From Roseibium marinum (GTDB lineage: Bacteria; Pseudomonadota; Alphaproteobacteria; Rhizobiales; Stappiaceae): DNA of 64,000 nt. The translations under genes and the position numbers were made by a program. The stretch covers positions 496,001 to 560,000 of the forward strand of contig NZ_PPCN01000001.1 of assembly GCF_002906165.1 (NCBI RefSeq), in the 5' to 3' direction. Under the pieces are notes generated by a model that searched no databases, was not told the DNA's origin, and saw only the letters and a program-made list of their open reading frames with translations. This document shows, in pieces, positions 15,229 through 24,722 of this stretch; positions within the stretch are counted from its first letter, which is position 1; every line of letters starts with the position of its first letter.

Positions 15229-17199
15229 ATGGTGCAGCCCATGGATGAGACAGGCTTTCCGCAGGAAGGCGCCATAGCGGCGCCGGGACCGATGGGCGAT
15301 CAAGACACCGCCAAACCGGCTTCGAAGGATGGGGCATACCGCGTTCTGGCGCGCAAATACCGCCCGAAAAACTTTGAGGATCTGGTCGGCCAGGAACCGA
15401 TGGTGCAGACGCTGGAAAACGCGTTCGACACCGGACGCATCGCCCAGGCGTGGATGCTGACCGGCGTGCGCGGTGTCGGCAAGACCACAACGGCCCGCAT
15501 CCTCGCCCGCGGCCTCAACTACGAGGTGCCCGGCACCGCCCACAAGCCGACGGTCAGGCTCGACCGGGAAGGCACGCACTGCCGGGCCATCATGGAAGGG
15601 CGCCATGTCGATGTCATCGAGATGGATGCCGCGTCCCATACGGGCATCGGCGACATCCGCGAGATCATCGATGCGGCGCGCTACCGTCCGGCGACGGCCC
15701 GCTACAAGGTCTACATCATCGACGAAGTGCACATGCTTTCCAACGCGGCCTTCAATGGTCTTTTGAAGACGCTGGAAGAGCCGCCTGAACATGTGAAATT
15801 CATTTTCGCCACGACGGAGATCCGCAAGGTTCCCATCACGGTTCTCTCCCGCTGCCAGCGCTTCGACCTGCGCCGGATAGAGCAATCGAAACTGATCGGG
15901 CTGCTGCGCCGCATCTCGGACGCGGAAAACATCCGGATCTCCGATGACGCGCTGTTGCTGATCGCCCGGGCCGGTGAAGGTTCGGCCCGCGATTCGCTTT
16001 CCCTGCTCGATCAGGCGATGGCCCACGGAGCCGGCGCGATCGAGGCGGAGGACCTGCGCCAGATGCTGGGTCTTGCCGACCGGGGCCGGGTGATCGACCT
16101 CTTCGGTCATCTGATGGCCGGCCGCATCGACGAGGCGCTGGGCGAACTCCAGGCGCAGTACGAGGTCGGGGCCGATCCAGCCATCGTGCTGACGGATCTG
16201 GCGGATTTCACCCATCTCGTGACGCGCATGAAGGTTGCGCCGAAATCGGCGGACGAGGCGTCCGTGACCGAAACGGAACGAAACCGCGGCCGGGAATTCG
16301 CCGAAAAGCTGTCCGTCCGGCTGCTCTCCCGTGCCTGGCAGATCCTTCTGAAAGGCGTGCAGGAAGTCCACGCCGCCTCCAAGCCTCTGGCCGCCGCCGA
16401 CATGGTGCTGGTGCGTCTTGCCTACGCCGCCGATCTGCCCGATCCGGGCGATCTGATGGAACAGATCCGCAGCGGCCGGAACCCGCTTGAGGGGGGCGCC
16501 CCCCAGGGCGGTGCTCCCTCTGGTGGCGCGCCATCATCCGGAGCGCCCGCAGGCGGGGGAGCGCCCACTGGCGGCGGCGCGCAGGCCATGGCCGTCGGCA
16601 TGCCGCGCGGCTCCGGCATGCAGGGCGATGGCCCCACCATGCAGGGAGCCGCTTCGCAGGAGCGCGGGACAAGACCTCAGCTCTCGACCATTCAGGGCGG
16701 AATGCCGCAACAACAGGCCGCGCCGCAGCCGCAAGAGAATGCGCCACCGGCCCACACTCTGCGCAGCCTTCAGGATTGCGTCGCTCTTGCCTCCGAAAAG
16801 GGTGACATTCCGCTCAAGGTCAAGATCCAGCGGCAAATGCGGCTGGTGAAGTTCGAGCCCGGCAAGATCGAGATCCAGCCGACCGACGATGCGCCCGCCG
16901 ATATCGCCGGTGAATTCGGCCGCAAGCTGACGGAATGGACGGGCCAGCGCTGGTTCGTGGCCGTTTCGCGCACCCAGGGACGCCCGACCCTTCACGAGGA
17001 ACAGGACGCCAACCAGCAGCAGCTTCTGTCCGATGCCAGATCTCATCCGACCGTTGCCGCGCTGCTCAGCCAGTTTCCCGGTGCCAGGGTTGTCGATGTG
17101 AAGGTGCAGGTCACCGAGGAAGATGAAGCGGCCCTGGCAGATCCGCTTTTGAACGATCCTCTGCTGAACGAAGCGCTCGGCAACGACGAAGACGATTGA
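15229..17199 (+). CDS. dnaX: DNA polymerase III subunit gamma/tau
   Basis: The clamp-loader ATPase of the replisome. From ATG 15229 (alternative ATG 15241) it has 656 residues. The AAA+ core has YRVLARKYRPKNFEDLVGQE, Walker A GVRGVGKTTTAR, Walker B IIDEVHMLS and the sensor region FIFATTE followed by LSRCQRFDLRR. The usual zinc-finger Cys cluster of DnaX (after the Walker A) appears reduced: only one Cys (THCRAIMEG) is seen there, as in other alphaproteobacterial forms. A low-complexity linker of GGAP repeats (16493-16590) leads to a C-terminal tau region for polymerase binding. It heads the dnaX-ebfC-recR set. Confidence 0.96.
   Translation: MVQPMDETGFPQEGAIAAPGPMGDQDTAKPASKDGAYRVLARKYRPKNFEDLVGQEPMVQTLENAFDTGRIAQAWMLTGVRGVGKTTTARILARGLNYEVPGTAHKPTVRLDREGTHCRAIMEGRHVDVIEMDAASHTGIGDIREIIDAARYRPATARYKVYIIDEVHMLSNAAFNGLLKTLEEPPEHVKFIFATTEIRKVPITVLSRCQRFDLRRIEQSKLIGLLRRISDAENIRISDDALLLIARAGEGSARDSLSLLDQAMAHGAGAIEAEDLRQMLGLADRGRVIDLFGHLMAGRIDEALGELQAQYEVGADPAIVLTDLADFTHLVTRMKVAPKSADEASVTETERNRGREFAEKLSVRLLSRAWQILLKGVQEVHAASKPLAAADMVLVRLAYAADLPDPGDLMEQIRSGRNPLEGGAPQGGAPSGGAPSSGAPAGGGAPTGGGAQAMAVGMPRGSGMQGDGPTMQGAASQERGTRPQLSTIQGGMPQQQAAPQPQENAPPAHTLRSLQDCVALASEKGDIPLKVKIQRQMRLVKFEPGKIEIQPTDDAPADIAGEFGRKLTEWTGQRWFVAVSRTQGRPTLHEEQDANQQQLLSDARSHPTVAALLSQFPGARVVDVKVQVTEEDEAALADPLLNDPLLNEALGNDEDD
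16493..16590 (+). repeat. dnaX: GGAP-type repeats in the DnaX linker
   Basis: The coding strand repeats the pattern Gly-Gly-Ala-Pro with small variations (GGAPQ, GGAPS, SGAPA, GGGAPT) about six times. It is an in-frame, low-complexity linker between the ATPase and the tau domain, a site where length variation is expected. Confidence 0.8.
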
Positions 17200-17289
17200 T
17201 CTGCGGTCATTGTTCTTCTAAATGCTGACCAGAAGACAAACGGCATGCGGCGGCAGCCGGCGAAATCAGGTTTTAGAAGGAGAAGTTCC

Positions 17290-17610
17290 GTGGATTTCCT
17301 CAAGATGATGAAGCAGGCCAAGGAAATGCAGTCCCAGATGGGCTCCCTGCAGGAACAGATCGTCGAGATCGAGGTCGAGGGATCCTCCGGTGGAGGACTG
17401 GTGACCCTGCGTCTCAACGGCAAGGGCGATCTCAAGGGCCTGAAGATTGACCCCTCGCTCCTGAAGGAAGACGAAGTTGAAATCCTGGAGGATCTGATCG
17501 TCGCGGCCCATACCGAGGCCCGCGCCAAGGCCGAGCAGGCGATCCAGGAAAAGACCCAGGAACTCATGGGCGGTCTCGGCCTGCCCGAAGGCATGAAACT
17601 GCCGTTCTGA
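17290..17610 (+). CDS. ebfC: Nucleoid-associated protein, YbaB/EbfC family
   Basis: A 106-residue dimeric DNA-binding protein. GTG at 17290 is the start: an AGAAGGAGAAG ribosome site lies just upstream and the protein begins with the family motif [14 protein letters not shown]. The central [21 protein letters not shown] strand region and the C-terminal helix ending [14 protein letters not shown] are diagnostic. It sits 90 nt after dnaX in the conserved dnaX-ebfC-recR order. An AT-rich foreign-looking ORF separates it from recR. Confidence 0.95.
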   Translation: MDFLKMMKQAKEMQSQMGSLQEQIVEIEVEGSSGGGLVTLRLNGKGDLKGLKIDPSLLKEDEVEILEDLIVAAHTEARAKAEQAIQEKTQELMGGLGLPEGMKLPF

Positions 17611-17621
17611 GGTAAACCCCG

Positions 17622-18155
17622 ATGTTGGATTGGCTTAATTCAGTTGCTTTTGGTTTAATTGCTGGATCAGCCATTTCGTTTTTTGGCGTATATGCCGGAA
17701 TAATGCTTACCTTTACAAAGGAAAATAATAGAAAACATAAAAACTCAAGAACGTTGATTGTTTGGATATTGAATAGAACTGTCCAGATCTCAGATGAGAT
17801 AGATCAACATTTACGAGAATTGCAAGATTTACAAGCCCCAATGGCTATGTATTCAATGAAACTTAAAGACCAAATAGATCTTTTCTGGAGAAATGTATCA
17901 GATTTAATTCAGTCAGACCTCAGTGAGTCTGAAAAAAATGAAGTTTTTTCCTTAATGGAGCAAATTGCAGTCCAGCTTAGGCTCTTTGAACTGCATTGTG
18001 GTTTGACGAATTTTGATATGAATGTGTCTGAAGATAAAATGGCGGAGAGAATAAACGAATTTAGGATAAGTATAGATAATATAAAAAATAGTTATTCTGA
18101 AATTTCTAGAATATCAAAATTGACTTCAAAGCTCTTGAAACGAATAGAAAAATAA
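17622..18155 (+). CDS. AT-rich single-span membrane-anchored coiled-coil protein, unknown function
   Basis: A 177-residue protein. The N-terminus (about residues 5-32: [20 protein letters not shown]) is a hydrophobic anchor; the rest is a charged helical, probably coiled-coil cytoplasmic domain ([40 protein letters not shown]). I recognise no family. Base composition is extremely unlike its neighbours: one 60-nt line (18061) is 17 percent GC and another (17701) 27 percent. It begins 11 nt after the ebfC stop and its TAA overlaps the recR ATG by 1 nt (TAATG). It looks like a recent acquisition between the ancestral ribosome site and recR. Confidence 0.75.
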   Translation: MLDWLNSVAFGLIAGSAISFFGVYAGIMLTFTKENNRKHKNSRTLIVWILNRTVQISDEIDQHLRELQDLQAPMAMYSMKLKDQIDLFWRNVSDLIQSDLSESEKNEVFSLMEQIAVQLRLFELHCGLTNFDMNVSEDKMAERINEFRISIDNIKNSYSEISRISKLTSKLLKRIEK

Positions 18156-18766
18156 TGGCGCAGAAAAGTGTTGCTGGTCCGGAAATCGAGCGGCTGATCC
18201 AGCTGCTGGCAAAACTGCCGGGCCTCGGCCCGCGCTCCGCGCGCCGCGCCGCCCTGCATCTCATCAAGAAAAAGGATCAGCTCCTTGTGCCGCTGGCCGA
18301 CGCCATGGGCGTCGCGGTGCGCGAAATCGGCATCTGCTCCACCTGCGGCACGGTCGATACCTGCGACCCCTGCACCATCTGCTCCGATCCAAGGCGGGAG
18401 CAGGACGTGCTGGTGGTTGTCGAGGATGTCGCCGATCTCTGGGCGCTGGAACGGGCAAATGCGGTCAATGCCCGCTATCACGTTCTCGGCGGCACGCTGT
18501 CGCCGCTCGACGGCATCGGCCCCGACGACCTCAATCTCGGCTCCCTGATCGACCGCTGCGGCACCGAAGGCTTCACCGAAATCATCCTGGCGATCAACGC
18601 CACCGTGGAAGGGCAGACTACAGCCCATTACATCATGGACCAGCTCTCGCATCTGGATGTCCGGGTAACCCGGCTGGCCCATGGCGTGCCGGTCGGGGGC
18701 GAACTCGATTATCTCGACGAAGGCACGCTCACGCAGGCGCTAAAGGCCCGCACACGGTTCGATTAA
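18155..18766 (+). CDS. recR: Recombination mediator protein RecR
   Basis: A 203-residue protein acting with RecO/RecF to load RecA on gapped DNA. In order: the helix-hairpin-helix [19 protein letters not shown], a four-Cys zinc finger ([17 protein letters not shown], about residues 57-73), and the Toprim domain ([13 protein letters not shown] onwards, about residues 83-175). Full length for the family. Its natural upstream partner ebfC is displaced by the AT-rich ORF, whose stop overlaps the recR start codon. Confidence 0.96.
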   Translation: MAQKSVAGPEIERLIQLLAKLPGLGPRSARRAALHLIKKKDQLLVPLADAMGVAVREIGICSTCGTVDTCDPCTICSDPRREQDVLVVVEDVADLWALERANAVNARYHVLGGTLSPLDGIGPDDLNLGSLIDRCGTEGFTEIILAINATVEGQTTAHYIMDQLSHLDVRVTRLAHGVPVGGELDYLDEGTLTQALKARTRFD

Positions 18767-19056
18767 CTGTCAGAAATAAAAATATAAAAGCAGGCACTGA
18801 AAAGACGCGCATCAGGATGGAGATGCAGACAACGCCGGTACGGCCGCGAAAGCGGCCAGTGTGACAAGCGGGGTGGCCCCGGACGCGCCAATCCGGAATG
18901 GGGCTTGCAGGTCACCGGATCTGCATGTAGCTGTCGTCAAACCCCGCAACACCGCAGAAAAATGCGCGGCCGCAGGCGTGCTGCAGGCTTCGGCCTTGCA
19001 TCGCCCTCGCTGCGCGCTTATCTCGAAGCGGTCATTCACAGATCGTCGAAGGTTCC
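18767..19056. other. Gene-free gap between recR and the EI24 gene
   Basis: I see no credible gene. A short open frame covers part of it but has no ribosome site or recognisable protein. A GGCCGC-GAAA-GCGGCC hairpin (18842-18857, GNRA tetraloop, no T tract) is the only structure noticed, so a small structured RNA is possible but unsupported. Confidence 0.5.
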
Positions 19057-19737
19057 ATGTTCCAAGCCGCTTCCCGTGCCATGTCCGAGGTTTTCGAGCA
19101 GCCCTTCCGGGCGATTTTCTGGAAAATGCTCGGCTTCACACTGGGTGTTCTGCTGGTGATCTGGATTGCCCTTCAGGGACTGGTCGCGAATTTCGTCGAG
19201 CTTCCCTACGGCTGGATGGACACGGCCCTGTCGGTTCTCACCGGCATAGGCGCGGTCTTCGTGCTGGGCTTTCTGATCGCACCGATTTCCGCGCTGTTCG
19301 CGGGCCTGTTCCAGGACGAGATCGCCGACATTGTCGATCAGAAAGACTATCCGGGAGACCGGCCGGGCAAGGCGCTGCCCTTCGCGCAGTCCGTCGGCCA
19401 GACGATCAAATTCACAGGCGTGGTGGTGCTCGGCAACCTGTTTGCCCTGCTGCTGCTTCTGGTGCCGGGCGTCAACCTGATCGCCTTCTTTCTGGTCAAC
19501 GGCTATCTGCTCGGACGCGAGTTCTTCGAATTCGCCGCCATGCGTTTCATGCCAGCCGCCGAGGCCAAGGCGTTCCGCAAGGCGCGCGGCGGCACCGTGT
19601 TTCTGGGCGGGCTGGTGATTGCCGCGTTGCTGGCGGTGCCGATCCTCAACCTGGTCACGCCGATCTTCGCGACCATCTTCATGATGCATCTCTTCAAACG
19701 CCTGGCTTCCAGGCAGGTCGGGCGTTCCTCGGCTTGA
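19057..19737 (+). CDS. EI24 domain membrane protein (CysZ-like)
   Basis: A 226-residue inner-membrane protein. The pattern is that of the EI24/CysZ family: a short amphipathic N-terminus (FEQPFRAIFWKMLGFTLGVL), four to six hydrophobic segments, and the LVPGVNLIAFFLVNGYLLGREFFEF segment (about residues 140-164). CysZ itself mediates sulfate entry; alphaproteobacterial EI24 proteins are mostly untested. It stands alone, 290 nt downstream of recR. Confidence 0.82.
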   Translation: MFQAASRAMSEVFEQPFRAIFWKMLGFTLGVLLVIWIALQGLVANFVELPYGWMDTALSVLTGIGAVFVLGFLIAPISALFAGLFQDEIADIVDQKDYPGDRPGKALPFAQSVGQTIKFTGVVVLGNLFALLLLLVPGVNLIAFFLVNGYLLGREFFEFAAMRFMPAAEAKAFRKARGGTVFLGGLVIAALLAVPILNLVTPIFATIFMMHLFKRLASRQVGRSSA

Positions 19738-19784
19738 ACCGCCAGACGCCGCAAACCCTGTCAGGGACCTTCCTCCAGCGCCGC

Positions 19785-19843
19785 CCCGGTCTTGAGCCGG
19801 GGCCATTTGCCGGTTGAGGGCAGGTCCCGGCTCAAGGCCGGGA
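19785..19843. repeat. Dispersed palindromic repeat, copy 2
   Basis: CCCGGTCTTGAGCCG (19785-19799), followed by CGGCTCAAGGCCGGG, repeats the element at 7053-7101. Here the two arms are 28 nt apart and additional G/C-rich pairing is possible. It lies between the EI24 gene and glutaminase. Confidence 0.6.
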
Positions 19844-19915
19844 CAGCGCGATTGTGCAATCTGACCTAGCTTTTCTGATTATCTTTCTGCAAAGGTCTCC
19901 TCAACGGAGAACCAC

Positions 19916-20851
19916 ATGCAGGACCTGTTGAGGGAAATCGCCGAAGCCGCGGCGGCAGAAGCGGACAAAGGTAATGTCGCGACCTATATTCCCGAACTTG
20001 CCGGAATAGATACCGGTCAGTTCGGAATTGCCGTTGCGACGGCGGACGGAAAGCTTTTTTCCGCCGGTGACGCCGATGTGCCGTTTTCGATCCAGTCGGT
20101 TTCCAAGGTCTTCGCGCTCGCCCTGGCGCTCGGCCGCGTCGGCGAGCAGATCTGGCGGCGTGTCGGACGGGAGCCCTCCGGTCTGTCCTTCGATTCGGTG
20201 CTGCTGCTGGAACGCGAGAAGGGCATTCCCCGCAATCCGTTCATCAATGCCGGCGCCCTGGTGGCCACCGACACCTATCTGGCCAGCTCCAGTCCACGCG
20301 CGGCCTTGGGGGAATTGCTGACTTTCATCCGCGCGGCGGCGGATGACGAGGCAATACACATCAACGAAACGGTCGCCCTGTCGGAAATCGCCACCGCGCA
20401 CCGCAATTTTTCCCTGGCCCACTATCTTGCCTCGTTCGACAACCTCCACGCCTCTGTCGACAAGGTGATCGGCACCTACAGTCACCAATGCGCGGTCGAA
20501 ATGACCTGCCGGCAGCTGGCGATGGCGGGCCGCTTTCTGGTGGACGCGCCGAAAATGCCGGCGCTTGTTTCCGACGAGCGCCGCCGGCGCATCAATGCGC
20601 TGATGATGACATGCGGCCATTATGACGGTTCCGGGGACTTCGCTTTTCGTGTCGGCATGCCCGGCAAGAGCGGTGTCGGCGGCGGTATTCTGGTGATTTC
20701 CCCAAGCCGGGCCTCGATCGCGGTCTGGTCGCCCGGGCTCAATCCCTATGGCAATTCCAAGCTTGGAACCGAAGCCATGCAGACCTTTTCGCACAGGACC
20801 GGATGGTCCGTGTTCGGCGTTCCGCACAGGGGGCAGCCCCACGGCGGATAG
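19916..20851 (+). CDS. glsA: Glutaminase A
   Basis: A 311-residue serine-dependent glutaminase of the beta-lactamase-like fold, converting glutamine to glutamate and ammonia. It shows GNVATYIPELAGIDTGQFGI near the N-terminus, the SVSK motif (SIQSVSKVFALALAL) with the catalytic Ser and Lys, NPFINAGALVATD, and GKSGVGGGILVISP near the C-terminus. It is full length for the family. It stands as a single gene with an AACGGAG site before the ATG. Glutamate produced here could feed the TCA enzymes encoded nearby, but no operon link exists. Confidence 0.94.
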   Translation: MQDLLREIAEAAAAEADKGNVATYIPELAGIDTGQFGIAVATADGKLFSAGDADVPFSIQSVSKVFALALALGRVGEQIWRRVGREPSGLSFDSVLLLEREKGIPRNPFINAGALVATDTYLASSSPRAALGELLTFIRAAADDEAIHINETVALSEIATAHRNFSLAHYLASFDNLHASVDKVIGTYSHQCAVEMTCRQLAMAGRFLVDAPKMPALVSDERRRRINALMMTCGHYDGSGDFAFRVGMPGKSGVGGGILVISPSRASIAVWSPGLNPYGNSKLGTEAMQTFSHRTGWSVFGVPHRGQPHGG

Positions 20852-21180
20852 GGAAGTTTTGTCACAGGTTCGATTTTAAACGATTCAAAAGTGGTTTCAG
20901 TGAAATTAGCCCTATAGGATATTTTGACCTTTCGAAGCGTTGGCGCTAGAACCCTTCTGAACAACGCTTTGATTTGCTTACGTTTACGCGAACGTAAACT
21001 AAAACGGCGGAACTCGGGAAAAACTGTTCGATGGCGGCAAACGGGCCAACGGCAGGGCTTCTATCAACGGGTTTTCGCCGAGTTCATGCCGCTCGGAAAT
21101 TTAAGATCGATCAACTTTTCTGCTTCATATGGGTCCATATGAAAACATGTTGATCCAGCGTCGTACGGGAGAGGAATTCC
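20852..21180. promoter_or_regulatory. sdhC upstream region with inverted repeat
   Basis: A 329-nt gap without a credible gene. It holds GTTTACG (20982-20988) and CGTAAAC (20993-20999) separated by CGAA, a perfect inverted repeat. The same heptamers, in the opposite order, form ACGTAAAC-T-GTTTACGT at 47271-47287 upstream of sucA. The composition is relatively AT-rich, as expected of a promoter region. No -10/-35 pair is clear enough to call. Confidence 0.55.
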
Positions 21181-21579
21181 ATGTCGAACGCCGATCTGCG
21201 GGGCAACCGCCCGCTGTCGCCCCATCTTCAGATCTATAAACCCATTCTGACGATGGTCATGTCGATCCTGCACCGCATCACGGGCGCGGCGCTGTATTTC
21301 GGTACTGTCCTTCTCGCCTGGTGGCTGATCGCCGCCGCGGCCGGCCCGTCCTACTTCGATTTCGTCAACGGCATCTACGGCTCCATTCTGGGCCGGCTGG
21401 TTCTGTTCGGCTTCACCTGGGCGCTGGTGCATCACATGCTCGGCGGCCTGCGCCACCTGATCTGGGCCATGGGCGCCGGATTCGGCAAGGAAGCCCGGGA
21501 ATGGATGGCCAAGGCCACGATCATCGGTTCCGTTTCCCTGACCCTGATCCTCTGGGTCATCGGTTACCTGGTTCGTTAA
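21181..21579 (+). CDS. sdhC: Succinate dehydrogenase cytochrome b556 subunit
   Basis: A 132-residue membrane subunit of complex II binding heme b and ubiquinone. [26 protein letters not shown] is the family signature at residues 10-35, including the Ser and Arg of the quinone site (SILHR). The heme-ligand His region is [15 protein letters not shown] near residues 84-98. Three hydrophobic segments are present. A GAGAGGA ribosome site precedes the ATG; sdhD starts 10 nt after the stop. Confidence 0.95.
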   Translation: MSNADLRGNRPLSPHLQIYKPILTMVMSILHRITGAALYFGTVLLAWWLIAAAAGPSYFDFVNGIYGSILGRLVLFGFTWALVHHMLGGLRHLIWAMGAGFGKEAREWMAKATIIGSVSLTLILWVIGYLVR

Positions 21580-21589
21580 GGAGAGCGTC

Positions 21590-21973
21590 ATGAAAGATTT
21601 GCGCACGCCGCTGAACAAGGTCCGCGGCCTCGGCTCCGCCAAGGAAGGCACCGATCATTACTGGAAGCAGCATGTCACCGCTTTCGCCAATGTCTTCCTG
21701 ATCAGCTTTTTCGTGATCATGGTGATCGCGATGCAGGGGTCCACCCACGGCGAAGTCATCGAGACACTGAAAAACCCGCTCGTCTCGATCGTCCTGCTGC
21801 TGGTGATTCTCTCCGGCGTCTATCACATGAAGCTCGGCATGCAGGTGATCATCGAGGACTATGTGCATGGCGAAGGCATCAAGTTCCTTTCCCTGATGGT
21901 GAACACCTTCTTCTGCGTCTTTATCGGTTTCGGCTGCATCTTCGCAGTGCTCAAGATTGGCTTTGGAGGCTGA
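21590..21973 (+). CDS. sdhD: Succinate dehydrogenase hydrophobic membrane anchor subunit
   Basis: A 127-residue membrane subunit. It begins [20 protein letters not shown], the alphaproteobacterial SdhD pattern, and has three hydrophobic segments. The segment [22 protein letters not shown] contains the conserved His (heme) and Asp-Tyr (quinone site) residues. It lies between sdhC and sdhA, 5 nt before the sdhA ATG, in one operon. Confidence 0.94.
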   Translation: MKDLRTPLNKVRGLGSAKEGTDHYWKQHVTAFANVFLISFFVIMVIAMQGSTHGEVIETLKNPLVSIVLLLVILSGVYHMKLGMQVIIEDYVHGEGIKFLSLMVNTFFCVFIGFGCIFAVLKIGFGG

Positions 21974-21978
21974 CCCGG

Positions 21979-23805
21979 ATGGCCAAGACTTACGAATTCA
22001 TCGACCATACCTATGATGTTGTCGTTGTCGGCGCCGGCGGCGCGGGCCTGCGCGCGGCACTCGGTATGGCCGAGCAGGGCCTCAGGACCGCCTGCATCAC
22101 CAAGGTCTTCCCGACACGCTCGCACACGGTTGCCGCCCAGGGCGGCATCGCTGCCTCTCTCGTCAACATGACGCCGGACAGCTGGCAGTGGCACATGTAC
22201 GACACGGTCAAGGGGTCCGACTGGCTCGGCGACACCGACGCCATGGAATACCTTGCCCGTGAAGCACCGAAAGCCGTTTACGAGCTGGAACACTACGGTG
22301 TGCCCTTCTCGCGCACCGAGGAAGGCACGATCTACCAGCGCCCGTTCGGCGGCCATATGCAGAATTTCGGTGAGGGCCCTCCCGTACAGCGCACCTGCGC
22401 CGCGGCCGACCGGACCGGTCATGCCATCCTGCACACGCTTTACGGCCAGTCCCTGCGCCACAACGCGGAATTCTATATCGAGTATTTCGCGCTCGACCTG
22501 ATCATGTCCGATGACGGTGTCTGCCAGGGTGTGATCGCCTGGAACCTCGACGACGGCACGATGCACCGCTTCGCCGCCAAGACAGTGGTCCTGGCGACCG
22601 GCGGCTACGGCCGGGCCTTCTTCTCGGCGACGTCCGCCCATACCTGCACCGGCGACGGCGGCGGCATGGTCGCGCGCGCCGGCCTGCCGCTTCAGGACAT
22701 GGAATTCGTCCAGTTCCACCCGACCGGCATCTACGGCTCAGGCTGCCTGATCACCGAAGGCGCGCGCGGCGAGGGCGGCTATCTGGTCAACTCCGAAGGC
22801 GAGCGCTTCATGGAGCGCTACGCGCCCTCGGCCAAGGATCTGGCGTCCCGCGATGTCGTCTCCCGCTGCATGACCATGGAAATCCGCGAAGGCCGCGGCG
22901 TCGGTCCGAAAAAGGACCATATCTTCCTGCATCTGGATCACCTCGATCCGGCGCTGCTGGCGGAACGTCTGCCGGGCATTTCCGAATCGGCGAAAATTTT
23001 CGCCGGTGTGGATCTGACCAAGGAACCAATCCCGGTCCTGCCGACCGTTCACTACAACATGGGCGGTATTCCGACCAACTACTGGGGCGAGGTGCTGAAC
23101 GCGGACGGTGACAATCCGACCCGCATCCAGCCGGGCCTGATGGCTGTCGGCGAAGCGGCCTGCGCTTCCGTCCATGGCGCCAACCGCCTCGGCTCGAACT
23201 CTCTGACCGACCTAGTGGTGTTCGGACGCGCCGCCGCCATTCGGGCGGGTCAGGTGATCGACAGGAATGCCGCCATACCGACGCCGAACGAGGCGAGTTG
23301 CGACAAGATCATGGAGCGCTTCGACAGTCTCAGGAATGCCAATGGCACGATCCCGACGGCGGATCTGCGCGACAAGATGCAGCATGCCATGCAGGAAGAC
23401 GCGGCAGTCTTCCGCACCCAGGAAAGCCTGTCGCAGGGCTGCAAGCGTCTTTCCGAGATCTGGGGTGAACGCAAGGACCTCAAGGTGACCGACCGGTCGC
23501 TGATCTGGAATTCCGATCTGGTGGAAACGCTGGAGCTGGAAAACCTGCTGGCCAACGCGATCACCACCGTCTACGGCGCCGAAGCCCGCAAGGAAAGCCG
23601 CGGGGCGCATGCCCGCGAGGACTTCAAGGACGGTCCGTTGTCCGGCCGCGACGACGTGAACTGGCGCAAGCACACGCTGGCCTGGGTGAATGAGGCCGGC
23701 GACATCAAGCTGGACTACCGCCCGGTCGTAACCGATCCGCTGACCACCTTGGAAGAAGGTGGTATCGACCCGAAGAAGATCGCGCCGAAAGCGCGCGTCT
23801 ACTGA
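21979..23805 (+). CDS. sdhA: Succinate dehydrogenase flavoprotein subunit
   Basis: A 608-residue covalent-FAD subunit oxidising succinate to fumarate in complex II. The dinucleotide fold [18 protein letters not shown] starts at residue 15. The flavinylation His lies in [11 protein letters not shown] (about residues 46-56). [22 protein letters not shown] carries active-site residues. The C-terminal ends [10 protein letters not shown] and KVYRPV-like [10 protein letters not shown]. Full length. Unusually, the gene directly after it is an FkbM methyltransferase rather than sdhB. Confidence 0.97.
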   Translation: MAKTYEFIDHTYDVVVVGAGGAGLRAALGMAEQGLRTACITKVFPTRSHTVAAQGGIAASLVNMTPDSWQWHMYDTVKGSDWLGDTDAMEYLAREAPKAVYELEHYGVPFSRTEEGTIYQRPFGGHMQNFGEGPPVQRTCAAADRTGHAILHTLYGQSLRHNAEFYIEYFALDLIMSDDGVCQGVIAWNLDDGTMHRFAAKTVVLATGGYGRAFFSATSAHTCTGDGGGMVARAGLPLQDMEFVQFHPTGIYGSGCLITEGARGEGGYLVNSEGERFMERYAPSAKDLASRDVVSRCMTMEIREGRGVGPKKDHIFLHLDHLDPALLAERLPGISESAKIFAGVDLTKEPIPVLPTVHYNMGGIPTNYWGEVLNADGDNPTRIQPGLMAVGEAACASVHGANRLGSNSLTDLVVFGRAAAIRAGQVIDRNAAIPTPNEASCDKIMERFDSLRNANGTIPTADLRDKMQHAMQEDAAVFRTQESLSQGCKRLSEIWGERKDLKVTDRSLIWNSDLVETLELENLLANAITTVYGAEARKESRGAHAREDFKDGPLSGRDDVNWRKHTLAWVNEAGDIKLDYRPVVTDPLTTLEEGGIDPKKIAPKARVY

Positions 23806-23818
23806 CGGGAGGGGTCGG

Positions 23819-24658
23819 TTGAGCGAGGCAGCAACACTTCTGGACACAAGAAGTCCGTTCGGCACCTATCCTGTCGAGCGGATGGTCCGGGCTGCGTGGC
23901 GTCTGGCCGACCGGCATGAACTTTCAAAGGGCCTGCGCCGGCGCATCCGCGCTCTGGTCGCGCGTTTTTTCAAGGGGCCTTACGATCTGGAAGCGGACGG
24001 TCTGAAATTCCGCATCTATCCGGGCGAGAATTATGACGACCGCAAGATCCTGTCCAAGGGGCGTTTGCCGGAACGCGAGGAACACAGGCTGATCGCCCCG
24101 CATCTGGGCGAGGGCAAGGTGTTTGTCGATGTGGGAGCCAATATCGGCTCCTACGCGATCTTCGCCGCCGACCTCGGCGCGCGGGTGGTCGCGATCGAAG
24201 CCAATCCGCAGACGGCGGACAAACTGACGTTCAACGTGCGGGCCAACGATCTGGACAACGTCACGGTCGTGCGCTCGGCCGTCGGTCCGCGCGACGACAC
24301 GCTGCCTTTGTGGCAGGAGCCGAGCAATTGCGGCTTCGCCACCTTCGTCAAGGATCTGACCACCGGGGAATGGGCGGGCGACTGGTCGCCGACTTTCGTG
24401 AAAGTCCGGCCGCTGACCGCCCTGTCCGACGAGTTGGGTCTGCGCAAGATCGATGTATTAAAAGTGGATGTGGAAGGGTTCGAGGACCGGGTGGTGCTTC
24501 CTTTCCTGCGGCACGTGGACAGGGACCTCTGGCCCCGTGTGATCCTTCTTGAAACCAACTGCCGGCCCTACTGGTCCGAGGATTGCCTGAGCGAACTGGC
24601 AAACCGGGGCTACCAGGTGACCGGCCGGACGAATGACAACATGGTCTTCGAGCTTTGA
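23819..24658 (+). CDS. FkbM family SAM-dependent methyltransferase
   Basis: A 279-residue methyltransferase. TTG at 23819 is the start: GGGAGGGG lies 5 nt upstream and only 13 nt separate it from the sdhA stop. The SAM-binding motif is [15 protein letters not shown] (about residues 103-117), with VVAIEANPQ as motif [17 protein letters not shown] and the C-terminal VILLETN complete the FkbM pattern. FkbM enzymes methylate hydroxyl groups of sugars or secondary metabolites; the target is unknown. It is inserted between sdhA and sdhB in the sdh operon, 64 nt before sdhB. Confidence 0.87.
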   Translation: MSEAATLLDTRSPFGTYPVERMVRAAWRLADRHELSKGLRRRIRALVARFFKGPYDLEADGLKFRIYPGENYDDRKILSKGRLPEREEHRLIAPHLGEGKVFVDVGANIGSYAIFAADLGARVVAIEANPQTADKLTFNVRANDLDNVTVVRSAVGPRDDTLPLWQEPSNCGFATFVKDLTTGEWAGDWSPTFVKVRPLTALSDELGLRKIDVLKVDVEGFEDRVVLPFLRHVDRDLWPRVILLETNCRPYWSEDCLSELANRGYQVTGRTNDNMVFEL

Positions 24659-24722
24659 GCTTGAGCCAGAAGACCAACCGGCCCGGACGCGAAACCAGGG
24701 CCCAACGCGGAGCAGTAACGAT

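Noticed and set aside
18861..19817. 318-residue plus-strand open frame overlapping the EI24 gene
   Set aside because: Out of frame with the conserved membrane protein, and Arg-rich; the membrane protein frame explains the region.
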